Part shown: positions 5,601 through 12,235 of the stretch, one piece after another
Numbering within the stretch: the first letter of the stretch is position 1
Layout: every line of letters begins with the position of its first letter
Source of the DNA: Thermoplasmata archaeon
GTDB lineage: Archaea > Thermoplasmatota > Thermoplasmata > Halarchaeoplasmatales > Halarchaeoplasmataceae
Length of the DNA stretch: 12,274 nucleotides
Reading direction: 5' to 3'
NCBI GenBank assembly: GCA_019594025.1
Contig: JAFDUB010000047.1
Coordinates: forward strand, 1-12,274
The notes under the pieces: model-generated
What the model was told of the DNA's origin: nothing
Databases searched by the model: none
Seen by the model: the letters and a program-made list of their open reading frames with translations, nothing else
Program-made: the position numbers and the translations under genes

Positions 5601-8494
5601 CTTTTTCAGAGAAGGTGGAGCCCGAATCCCTAGAGTACTCCATAGAGCCTTCTATAGCTATGGAGGAGGAATGGCTCCATAACGATACAATAGTACTTTT
5701 GAGGGCGGAAAACAACTTCCAAAGAGATACTAGCTATAATTTAACTATAGAGTATGTTCATGACGTGGATAACGGTACCTCTTCGCCCCTACTAGAGGAG
5801 TACAACGTAGAGTTCGATACCGTGGATTTCGCCGCCCTTCTTGGATGGCACCCCAGTGGAGACGAGGTACCTGTAAATAGAGAAGTGGTTTTAAACTTCA
5901 GTGAAGGTGTGGAACTGGTTGGAGAGGTAGAAGATCTAATATCGGGTGACTTTGGATGGACTGCGGAATTCAGTGGTAACCAGCACGTTCTCACTTTATT
6001 TCACGACCCTTTTCCGTCGGGTAGCTTTGTGGAGTTGGAGTTAAATTTGGAAGTACTGGTAGCTTCCTTGGACCACAGTGCCGTGGTAAGCGAAGAAGGC
6101 ACGATAATCTCTTTTGAAACTCAAGACACTTCACATCCGTTGTTGACTTCAACTACGCCTCCAGCAGATGCCACCGACGTTAATGTCGATGAGCCGATAG
6201 TGCTGAATTTCGACACTCCTTTGAACGTTTCATCTTTTAACTACCAGATCACACCCGAGCCACATGGTTTGTTTTTACAGTGGAGTGAAGACAACAAAAC
6301 CGTGGAAATACACCACGACGGGTTGATGGGTGATACACTTTACCTCGTTAAGTTCTCTGGTGTTGATATGAAGGGCATGCCTTTTACCGCGTTGCACGAC
6401 GACCCTCTGGTTTCTGAACCCTTTATGTTCAGAACAAAGGAGGTTATCAATCCCGCCGTGTTACACTTCAGCCCTGGTAACGATCTGGAGAGGTTTCTGA
6501 GCGGTGCACCCATAACTCTGGTCTTTAACAAACCGATGAATACTTCGTCTCTTAACTTCGAGATGACACCTAGTGCAGGTGAACATAATATAGAGTGGAA
6601 CGATATGGGAACCGCTGCCTATGTTCACTTCCTCAACTACTCGGCGGGAGAATGGTATAATTTCACACTGGTTGATGGAGAGGACCCAAACGGTAATCTA
6701 CTTCCACACGAGTTAACCATAAGCTTTAGAATAAGCTACAACGACGACCAGATAGAAGGTTCCCTTTTCGAGAGGAAGTTATGGTCTTTAATAGGCGGAG
6801 GTATGGATAGATTCGGGGGGTCCCTTTTAGACCTTTCAGAGGAGTTCCTCAAAGGCATTGTTTCTAACATGGTATTAAGCAGTGATTTCAGCAAGCTTGA
6901 ATACAGGGTTCCATTGAATACCGACGAACCATTTACGTACGATGAGTATGGAGAATTGGATCTGCAGGCTGTTCTTGAACCTTCCTTTATCTCGCTCCGT
7001 GATACGGCCGTGGTTGAGCTTTTGGGAGGGACCCATTATACCGATGTTACCAGTATCTCGTCCAGACCCTACGAGACACATTGGGAAGTTTCCGTGCCGA
7101 ACGTTACGGCTGCTTTAAACGTCAGCAGTGTTGGAGAACATCTCTTGATCCGAGGGAAAAGTCGTGAGGTATGGATCAACGAATCGATCGACATAGGTTT
7201 TAGTGTGAGGATAACCGTGGCTTCGGGTTGGGCCTTAGAGGGGGTCGACTATGAAATATTCGACGATATCTTCACCACCGTGAGGAACTTTTTAAACAAA
7301 ATATGGGACTATCTTAAAAGCGCTGTTAGTTACGTTATAGACGGCATACAAAGAATACTAGAGCTCTTCGACTCTATCGTCGAGCGGCTGAAGGAATATG
7401 CTCAAGAAATAATCCAGGTACTTGCAGGATTGGTAGAAAGGATAGTAGAAGAGCTGCTTGAGCCCGCGGCTCAACAGATGTTGAACCATTTGAGGGATAG
7501 ATTGGAGAAACTCGACGCCGTGCTTTCGATTCTTGGGTTAGACATGCTGATAGATATCGATCCAGAAGGAAAGCCTACAAGTATTCCCATGTACGACGAA
7601 GAGGTGTTAAGATTCTTAAACGTGTCCATCGGCGGGGAGCTCTTCGGGACCTCCTACACAATGAATGTGAACATGCTCACAGATACCGTCGTTGCATTTG
7701 GAAGACTCTCCGTTAGAGATATGAGATTTCAGTGGACCGTCGAGCCTTTCCTCGATAGTGGGGTATACGACGGGTGGTTCCAGTGTATGGGAACATCCGT
7801 AGGCGGTTCTACAGAACTGGAGATGGCAATTCCCAGTGAATTAGAAGAAAGCGAATCCACCTCCCTTTCTCTGGGTAACTACACGGGAATCGGCAACGTT
7901 AGGATACCTATAGGGCCGGTTGTAGTATCTGATATAGACTTAGGACTGGAACTAGTATATGAAGGAGGTAACTTTACCGAGATGCTGGAAGGACTTTTGT
8001 ACACGGCCTTTCGAGATACCGTAGAAGCGCTGAGGAAAACCGCTTTGGGCTTTAATTATCTAGTTGAATTCGTGAGAACGTTGGTGAGAAATATATTGGA
8101 AGGATTCATCTCAATTGGAAGAGAATTTATAAAGGAACTGGTTTTGTTCTTTGAAGCCACCATCAACGAGATAGAACTGAAATTGCTCTTTGGAATAAGA
8201 GGAGGTGAATCCGTGGCTAATTTTGTACTCTGGGTTGCCGAGTCCATCGGAGAGATGATAGAAGGAATAGTTAAAATGCGGCCGACTCTCCCCGGTTCGG
8301 GCCCGCCTATGTCGGTTATAAAGGATACTTACCTGGGAGTAGAGATAGGTCGAGAATTATTTACGGGATACTTTTACGCGAATGTACCGGCCATAAGCGC
8401 AGGATTAGGACGTGATATGGGTCCGTGGAATGTGAACTTCGGATTAAAGTGTCCTGAATTGGCTATAGTACGAGGTGAGTTGAGAGGAGGATGA
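2636..8494 (+). CDS. Giant pilin-like-anchored surface protein with PKD and Ig-like stalk (DUF7286-like)
   Basis: This is a 1952-residue envelope protein. A basic N-terminus (MRKK at 17-20) precedes a hydrophobic helix at about 28-45 (SFALLGVLIILLSIIATA). The start NDIGTTSFALLGV resembles type IV pilin-like segments and, from memory, the DxxGRVPFALVGV start of haloarchaeal DUF7286 proteins. Residues 46-880 form a mixed helical/acidic ectodomain with Cys at 478, 492, 510, 762 and 766. Residues 882-965 are a PKD domain (core HWDFGDGNTS, then HAYENPGLYNVTLTV). About 967-1063, 1064-1163, 1164-1268 and 1269-1366 are four SbsA-like Ig domains (Big_5; recurring pattern of P, then a hydrophobic-F-S/N motif and a TF/Y-N-LTI-type strand). 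Residues 1367-1952 contain two long amphipathic helical stretches (about 1552-1636 and 1783-1853) between beta-rich parts. No C-terminal anchor is seen. Many N-x-S/T sequons suggest glycosylation. It probably projects from the membrane as a scaffold or stalk. The domain calls are solid for PKD, good for Big_5 and tentative for DUF7286. Confidence 0.85.
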   Translation: MKTHIYRHTMPALGKMMRKKVNDIGTTSFALLGVLIILLSIIATAHISHLERLNYEESLRNDLLTKMDNRGEEYLDSIENKLHILGVQSAFDGKRERPAELFGNLSKEYLNNMMGDENRDGDLTVSLLYHNVTFGKRLAEVDDILPVDTEDLREDHPGEEIKSNRSFNYEIKGTLEVLVKEVSSGTELTKGRELVTAVDIPYPFIKEKSSSFQTAAAGAQGHVGRMVEYMLTTVAQYRTLTGDGNTSNILNEEDVELAVNLALILEIAYQFRYYDRNATRALSENVTCGRVDLLEILDTYSKSGRVDPGDIIAIYHGYTYDDLIVTEDEVIPLNISTIISQALYALVDQFVFNYLDNFGMLDILDITMRGIRRISDVVGDISEGVADFFVSFYPWDEDDEDINPEHVELVKNWVEETFVSAGLMSTHLSRAIYHPFDSINGERIVGYPRLPDDFDVNFSLDATARLTGDEHRWYRYDCEHGEPHRGMQGDFCNETVIIDDPDLGEIEVQCGAEEVLVGYDYVKYSIGVNVGPGQIFFNEVDLLNSDDKIWQDFFNEHYEGHGDDEVNSVRDAVAKFIEMMVDTILEHPELREKIEELSKVGVDVGDRRSFFHDIRDAVNQAVDTAFEHYRENPGDVADIVREFLHDDGPQGDMEALKELLESHYHEFTGESFVDDAVYRTADMLLSPESPYLEFEVINKEISMEDVDWGADMSWNTERSFPRKKVSRLVEDTPDYQEFIGKLSDHTHDAYAELKVREVGQECQGYCTGNGLLIQALDHYQYYDGIDTNVRSGRVRGSGPEGIESIYPNPATRGVDIVHFNSSLDEEDVRLTWISDLDGSLSEEPYFNISADFLSPGSHNITLIWSNYEGDFWEDFEELRINIPPTAIIDEVGPWWEKSPLTFTHSSYDPEGQLDYVHWDFGDGNTSTDDEGEHAYENPGLYNVTLTVYDYVGANDTDMLELLIDDRPRVVSLSPDVTDPLFTDVEFEVTFSEKVEPESLEYSIEPSIAMEEEWLHNDTIVLLRAENNFQRDTSYNLTIEYVHDVDNGTSSPLLEEYNVEFDTVDFAALLGWHPSGDEVPVNREVVLNFSEGVELVGEVEDLISGDFGWTAEFSGNQHVLTLFHDPFPSGSFVELELNLEVLVASLDHSAVVSEEGTIISFETQDTSHPLLTSTTPPADATDVNVDEPIVLNFDTPLNVSSFNYQITPEPHGLFLQWSEDNKTVEIHHDGLMGDTLYLVKFSGVDMKGMPFTALHDDPLVSEPFMFRTKEVINPAVLHFSPGNDLERFLSGAPITLVFNKPMNTSSLNFEMTPSAGEHNIEWNDMGTAAYVHFLNYSAGEWYNFTLVDGEDPNGNLLPHELTISFRISYNDDQIEGSLFERKLWSLIGGGMDRFGGSLLDLSEEFLKGIVSNMVLSSDFSKLEYRVPLNTDEPFTYDEYGELDLQAVLEPSFISLRDTAVVELLGGTHYTDVTSISSRPYETHWEVSVPNVTAALNVSSVGEHLLIRGKSREVWINESIDIGFSVRITVASGWALEGVDYEIFDDIFTTVRNFLNKIWDYLKSAVSYVIDGIQRILELFDSIVERLKEYAQEIIQVLAGLVERIVEELLEPAAQQMLNHLRDRLEKLDAVLSILGLDMLIDIDPEGKPTSIPMYDEEVLRFLNVSIGGELFGTSYTMNVNMLTDTVVAFGRLSVRDMRFQWTVEPFLDSGVYDGWFQCMGTSVGGSTELEMAIPSELEESESTSLSLGNYTGIGNVRIPIGPVVVSDIDLGLELVYEGGNFTEMLEGLLYTAFRDTVEALRKTALGFNYLVEFVRTLVRNILEGFISIGREFIKELVLFFEATINEIELKLLFGIRGGESVANFVLWVAESIGEMIEGIVKMRPTLPGSGPPMSVIKDTYLGVEIGRELFTGYFYANVPAISAGLGRDMGPWNVNFGLKCPELAIVRGELRGG

Positions 8495-9286
8495 GCTCTT
8501 CCGGACGCGGTATTCAATAAAAGTCCTGTTTTTTATCTGCTCGAAGGACCTTCTAAAATTTAATTCAGTACCAGCGGGTACCTCCATTGCCTGGGTATAG
8601 CTCCCACCCGACCGGGTAAGATTCAATAATGGTGTGCCGATGGGGATCTTTGTACGATTTATAGGATAAAGATGATCACGATGTATGTATATGGGATATT
8701 CAAAGCTTATGTTACTTTCGTATTCTACACTACCGTATTCTCCATCCCACTCGATGAACTCCTGTATATCCTGGTAAAGAGACGTGGCTGTAGCACGAGA
8801 TTCACCTTTATCATCCGGATATAGAAAAACATATTGGACTTCACCTAATGTCCTGGCTTCAATAACAAAATCCTGGCCCGAGGGCATACTCAAGGTTTCA
8901 TGGGATAGAGGTATTGCAACCGGACGCTTTTCGAGCATGAAAGGATCAAACAACCTTAACTTACCCACAAAACGGCGGGTAACGACTCTATTCGTGGTGT
9001 GGACGGTAACCGTCCCTGCGGTAAAGTTCAAACTATAGGGATCGCCTCTAAAAGTTTCGTCGAGCACGATAAAAGAGTTTTCCCGAGGCTCATAGGTTAT
9101 GTTAAGAGTAAAATCTCCTGATGTAGTAAACGCACGGTCTATGGTCTCGGTAAGTGAATCTGCAAACTTCTCTAATTGGAGCTCCGCGGTTGACGAACTC
9201 TGCCAACGGTAAACACCTACGATGGAGGAGGTAAGTATTACAGCGACCACTATCCAAGTCATTTTGGACATCAGATAATCTAACAT
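8444..9286 (-). CDS. Pilin-like single-span extracytoplasmic protein
   Basis: A 280-residue protein with a short N-terminus (MLDYLMSKM), a hydrophobic helix at about residues 10-27 (TWIVVAVILTSSIVGVY) and an immediate polar/helical continuation (SSSTAELQLEKFADSLTETI). This is the layout of archaeal minor-pilin-like proteins. The rest is a predicted beta-rich ectodomain with six N-x-S/T sequons (for example NIT, NFT, NIS, NRT, NLT) and a serine-rich tail ending SQFRTL. An ATG 15 bases upstream (9301) would add MQVEG, but it lies only about 10 bases from the TATA box. The ATG at 9286 fits leaderless initiation and is preferred. The last 51 bases, including the stop, overlap the 3' end of the giant surface protein gene on the other strand. 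From memory, small proteins of this shape accompany DUF7286-like proteins in archaeal pilus loci. That partnership is inference. Confidence 0.75.
   Translation of the reverse strand: MLDYLMSKMTWIVVAVILTSSIVGVYRWQSSSTAELQLEKFADSLTETIDRAFTTSGDFTLNITYEPRENSFIVLDETFRGDPYSLNFTAGTVTVHTTNRVVTRRFVGKLRLFDPFMLEKRPVAIPLSHETLSMPSGQDFVIEARTLGEVQYVFLYPDDKGESRATATSLYQDIQEFIEWDGEYGSVEYESNISFEYPIYIHRDHLYPINRTKIPIGTPLLNLTRSGGSYTQAMEVPAGTELNFRRSFEQIKNRTFIEYRVRKSSSSSQLTSYYSQFRTL
8529..8534 (+). terminator. Candidate oligo-T terminator of the giant surface protein gene
   Basis: T6 occurs 35 bases after the forward stop codon, preceded by CCTG and with no obvious hairpin. It lies inside the coding region of the convergent pilin-like gene. 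If it is used, the two mRNAs share about 90 bases of complementary 3' sequence. Confidence 0.3.
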
Positions 9287-9308
9287 ACCTTCTACCTGCA
9301 TACTTTAA

Positions 9309-9320
9309 GGTTTATAAATT
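9309..9320 (-). promoter_or_regulatory. TATA promoter of the pilin-like protein gene
   Basis: A TTTATAAA core (9311-9318) with flanking A/T gives a strong TATA box, centred about 28 bases from the ATG at 9286 on the minus strand. It predicts transcription start at or next to that ATG. The self-complementary core could also be read on the plus strand, but no plus-strand start codon sits at the right distance. Confidence 0.5.
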
Positions 9321-9390
9321 TTGTCAAGGTGGAGTGTAAAAACGAGGTTTTTCATTCGAAAATTATAAGTACTCCATAATCGGATTAGCA

Positions 9391-9411
9391 TATATAAAAA
9401 GGTCTCCGAGA
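9391..9411 (+). promoter_or_regulatory. TATA promoter and possible operator of the 921-residue protein gene
   Basis: TATATAAA at 9391-9398 is the clearest TATA box in the window. It is centred 27-28 bases before the ATG at 9422, predicting a leaderless mRNA. The near-palindrome TCTCCGAGA (9403-9411) lies between the TATA box and the start codon, where a bound repressor would block initiation. The same nine bases occur at 153-161, upstream of the methyltransferase promoter. The operator role is inference. Confidence 0.5.
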
Positions 9412-9421
9412 GGCCATAAAT

Positions 9422-12187
9422 ATGCCAGAGGAAACCATTTCATCAACATCGATAAGTTTTAGAAAAATAGCATCCATAACGATAATCTTAATTCTGAGCT
9501 TCGTTTCTTTCCAGGTAGTGTTAGGTGCGGGTCTAACACCTCCAGAATACGAAGATTGGACCTCACACTCTTATTTTTTAAATCGAGAATCGCACCAGGA
9601 ATTCCTTCAAGAATGGACGCAGTCAACGAGCAGCCAATTCGAGGAAGGAGAGGTAGATGATACGTTATTGACAGAAGGGAACGAAGTCAAGCTTGATACG
9701 TATGTTTACGTCATTGGCTCGGCTGAAATGCCAGACGACCCTCGAGGGGGATATTGGAGTGCCGGTTGGACCTCGAAAACCGGACGCAGCGATTATCAGG
9801 CATCCCGGGGAGGGACAATAGACAAATTTAGAATGGCGGTTGACGAGTACGCCTCCGCTTTCGACCTAAGAGTACTCAAGCCAACGGGAAACCCAAACGA
9901 ATTTTATGTGGACGAACCTGATGGATCGATAACCCTGGATCCAGAACCTTTTACTATAACTACCTGGCATGGTGTAGATGTCCCCATCAATCAAAACGAT
10001 TGGATAGGAATATATACCTATGGAGACCTAAGCGCTTTGTCAGAGAAAAGCGGTGATTGGAGCGTTTACGGTTATGAGGGAAAAATTGGAAGCACCCCTC
10101 AAACCATGCAGGAATTTCAAGACCCTATAATCCACACCATGGAGGCTGAAATTATTACTCACCGGGAAGAAGGTGTACTTGTATCTTCCGTGCACGACTG
10201 CGGTGAATCCATCTATGAGTGGGATACTATATCATGGGGAGGCGAAGAGCCCGAAGGTACCGATTTTACTATAGAAACCCGAACCTCACCGGATAACGTA
10301 GTTTGGAGCAATTGGGAGGTGGCGGAAAACGGGGGCGAAGTACCCAGCCCACTTGACCGTTTTATACAATATAGGGCAACATTCGAAGCCTATGAAGGTA
10401 GTTATACTCCCATATTAGATTGGATAACAGTTCGGTATCTTATTGACGAGGCACCTCCCAATATAGAGCACACCGAGTTGGATGAATTCCAAAAAGATGG
10501 GGCTTACATTGTAGATGCCACAGTGACAGACGAATATAGCGGAATAAATGAGGATTCCGTCGCGTTGTATTACCGGAAAGATGGAGGCGTCTGGAACAGC
10601 GTTTCCATGAATACAACGGATGAGATGGACGTTTACGTTGCGGAGATACCGGACCAGAGTACCGGTGTAGTGGATTATTATATATATGCGGAGGATGAGA
10701 AAGGAAGTTTTGCAACGTCTCCAGAGGAGGCACCACATTATGACTACTATTCATTTCTAGTGGACAAAGAACCACCTATAACCTCGATTAGTTTAGATGG
10801 AGAAGAAGGTGAAGGAGGATGGTTTACCAGTGAAGTTAGCGTCGTTTTACAAGTAGATGACCTGTCGTTATCTCCCATCGACTATACTAGGTATAGAATA
10901 GATAGTGGGTCGTGGCAGTATTATGATGGTTCTTTCATTCTTAGTGAGGGTGGTGAATACGTGGTTGAGTTCTATTCCACCGATATTTTAGATAATGTGG
11001 AAAGCACAAACACACGGGAAATAAAAATAGACACTAACACACCCGTAACTACATACAACCTAGAGGGAGACGAAGGTCTTAACGATTGGTATATGGATGA
11101 TGTAACGGTAGAGTTAGAGGCATTCGATGATATATCAGGGGTAGAATATATCAGGTACAGAATCAATGAACAATCCTGGATCGATTATACCGGACCCATT
11201 ACTGTAAGCGAAAGTGGTGAACACACTCTTGAATTCTATTCTGCCGATCAAGCAGGAAACGAGGACGAGGTACATATGATCGAAATCAAGATTGACAAAA
11301 CTGACCCTTCGATAGGGGAAAGTGTATCTGGGACACTGGGTAACGGAGGATGGTACACCAGCGATGTAGAGATGGAGCTATTCGCAGCAGAGGACATATC
11401 TGGGATAGATTCCATATATTATAGGATAAACCTTGGACCATGGGAAAACTACGGCAATGGGATCCTTTTGGACGAGGGAGTCCACATAGTCGAATACTAT
11501 GCAGAGAATAATGCGGGTAGGAGTAGTGCTGTAAATTCTCTGCAAGTCAGAATAGATAAAACTCCTCCGACGTTGAACGTGAGTTTACCCGATATCCTCG
11601 GCGAATGGTATTCTCAACCACCTGAGATCACCATTTTAGCTGAAGATGACTTGTCAGGTGTGGATACCATTGAATATAGGTTGGATCCAGAAACAGATTG
11701 GCAAATCTATGAAGGTACGTTTGTTTGTGATGAGGTTGGAAGAATAGAGATGGAGGTAAGATGCTACGATACGGCAGGTAACATAGCTGAAAAAGTAGTT
11801 TCCTTCTCGGTAGATGATATGCCTCCCACCCTTCGAGAACACTACTATTCGAACACCATTTGGAATCGGGACATGGAAGTTAAAGCAGATGCAATCGATT
11901 ATTACAGCGGTATCAGTAATGTGTACCTTCACTACAACACCGGTAATGGGTGGAGGGAGATACCAATGAGGTTGGAAGGAGGAGAGTATGTGGCCACTAT
12001 TCCCGGTGAAGATATTGGCTTCTCCTCATCTCTTGAGTACTATATCGAGGTAATAGACAACGCCGGTAATGTAATGGAATCTGAGAGGACAAAGGCGAGC
12101 GTTGGAGTCTATTTCGCCCCCACACCCACGGCCAAGGCCGTGGGCATGCTCGCTTCGCTCGGTGGGGACGAATTTGTTGCTCGATGA
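9422..12187 (+). CDS. Secreted multi-Ig-like surface protein with OmpL47-like repeats; C-terminus supplied by a hairpin element
   Basis: A 921-residue exported protein. A signal peptide (basic FRK, hydrophobic core at about 16-34, cleavage near VLGAG at 34-37) leads to a beta-rich domain at about 60-230 with many Trp, Tyr and Gly. About 234-340 is a second beta sandwich (pattern TRTSPDNVVWSNW, then IQYRATFEA, then a closing WITVRYLID strand), resembling sialidase- or discoidin-adjacent accessory domains. About 344-448 is an Ig-like domain ending DYYIYAEDEKG. Residues 451-800 are four OmpL47-like repeats of 86-90 residues, each with a G-x-W-Y/F-T/S start, SG-x-x-x-I-x-Y-R and a C-terminal AGN-type turn. 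Residues 801-898 are a closing Ig-like domain similar to the one at 344-448. No catalytic motif is seen; adhesion or an S-layer-like structure is likely. The last 20 or so codons and the stop lie in a hairpin repeat, and there is no C-terminal membrane anchor, so the native end may be lost. Confidence 0.85.
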   Translation: MPEETISSTSISFRKIASITIILILSFVSFQVVLGAGLTPPEYEDWTSHSYFLNRESHQEFLQEWTQSTSSQFEEGEVDDTLLTEGNEVKLDTYVYVIGSAEMPDDPRGGYWSAGWTSKTGRSDYQASRGGTIDKFRMAVDEYASAFDLRVLKPTGNPNEFYVDEPDGSITLDPEPFTITTWHGVDVPINQNDWIGIYTYGDLSALSEKSGDWSVYGYEGKIGSTPQTMQEFQDPIIHTMEAEIITHREEGVLVSSVHDCGESIYEWDTISWGGEEPEGTDFTIETRTSPDNVVWSNWEVAENGGEVPSPLDRFIQYRATFEAYEGSYTPILDWITVRYLIDEAPPNIEHTELDEFQKDGAYIVDATVTDEYSGINEDSVALYYRKDGGVWNSVSMNTTDEMDVYVAEIPDQSTGVVDYYIYAEDEKGSFATSPEEAPHYDYYSFLVDKEPPITSISLDGEEGEGGWFTSEVSVVLQVDDLSLSPIDYTRYRIDSGSWQYYDGSFILSEGGEYVVEFYSTDILDNVESTNTREIKIDTNTPVTTYNLEGDEGLNDWYMDDVTVELEAFDDISGVEYIRYRINEQSWIDYTGPITVSESGEHTLEFYSADQAGNEDEVHMIEIKIDKTDPSIGESVSGTLGNGGWYTSDVEMELFAAEDISGIDSIYYRINLGPWENYGNGILLDEGVHIVEYYAENNAGRSSAVNSLQVRIDKTPPTLNVSLPDILGEWYSQPPEITILAEDDLSGVDTIEYRLDPETDWQIYEGTFVCDEVGRIEMEVRCYDTAGNIAEKVVSFSVDDMPPTLREHYYSNTIWNRDMEVKADAIDYYSGISNVYLHYNTGNGWREIPMRLEGGEYVATIPGEDIGFSSSLEYYIEVIDNAGNVMESERTKASVGVYFAPTPTAKAVGMLASLGGDEFVAR
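10772..11821 (+). repeat. Four tandem OmpL47-like protein repeats
   Basis: The encoded repeats begin at residues 451, 541, 629 and 715 of the 921-residue protein and end at about 800, so each is 86-90 residues. Shared signposts are PP/TP/DP at the start, a W-Y/F about 12-18 residues later, a D-D/E-(I/L)-S-G turn, I-x-Y-R, a Trp, then a strand ending before AGN or its equivalent. They are alike in protein but clearly diverged in DNA, so this is an old duplication, not a recent expansion. The first copy is the most divergent at the DISG turn (DLSLSP). Confidence 0.75.
12117..12168 (+). repeat. Hairpin element, right copy (IS200/IS605-end-like or REP-like)
   Basis: A perfect inverted repeat has arms CCCACGGCC (12125-12133) and GGCCGTGGG (12136-12144) with AA between. 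CTCGCTTCGCTCGGTGG follows from about 12149. An outer CCCCAC (12117-12122) can pair with GTGGGG near 12162-12167, enclosing both in a three-way fold. The order and orientation match the left copy at 89-135. The stem differs from it by one A-T to G-C exchange, changed on both arms. The second motif differs at a candidate paired position (C-G to G-C), again on both sides. The element is in frame with the upstream gene and encodes about its last 20 residues. Mobile or REP-like origin is inferred; no transposase gene is present. Confidence 0.62.
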
Positions 12188-12235
12188 CTTAACTTGTGAA
12201 GTCTCGCAGTGTCGCTTGTGTATTTGATATTTTTT
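12186..12235 (+). terminator. Candidate terminator after the multi-Ig gene
   Basis: A weak stem GACTT (12186-12190) / AAGTC (12199-12203) begins within the stop codon. T6 follows at 12230-12235 in an AT-rich stretch. The T-run alone could serve for archaeal termination. Nothing coding is seen from 12188 to the end of the window. Confidence 0.3.

Noticed and set aside
9287..9301. The upstream ATG at 9301 as the start of the pilin-like protein
   Set aside because: It is only about 10 bases from the TATA core, upstream of the expected transcription start.
9348..9362. TTTTC/GAAAA inverted repeat in the divergent promoter region
   Set aside because: The stem is short and A/T-only apart from one pair, as expected in AT-rich intergenic DNA; it is not enough to call an operator.
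10415..10775. Two overlapping reverse ORFs of 107 and 111 codons within the multi-Ig gene
   Set aside because: Both are shadows of the strongly supported forward reading frame; their Cys/His/Arg-rich translations are typical of antisense frames.
89..12168. The whole window as a composite transposon bounded by the two hairpin elements
   Set aside because: The elements are short, lack a transposase and diverge from each other. Base composition and codon use look uniform across the block. Being on both sides is suggestive but not evidence of joint movement.
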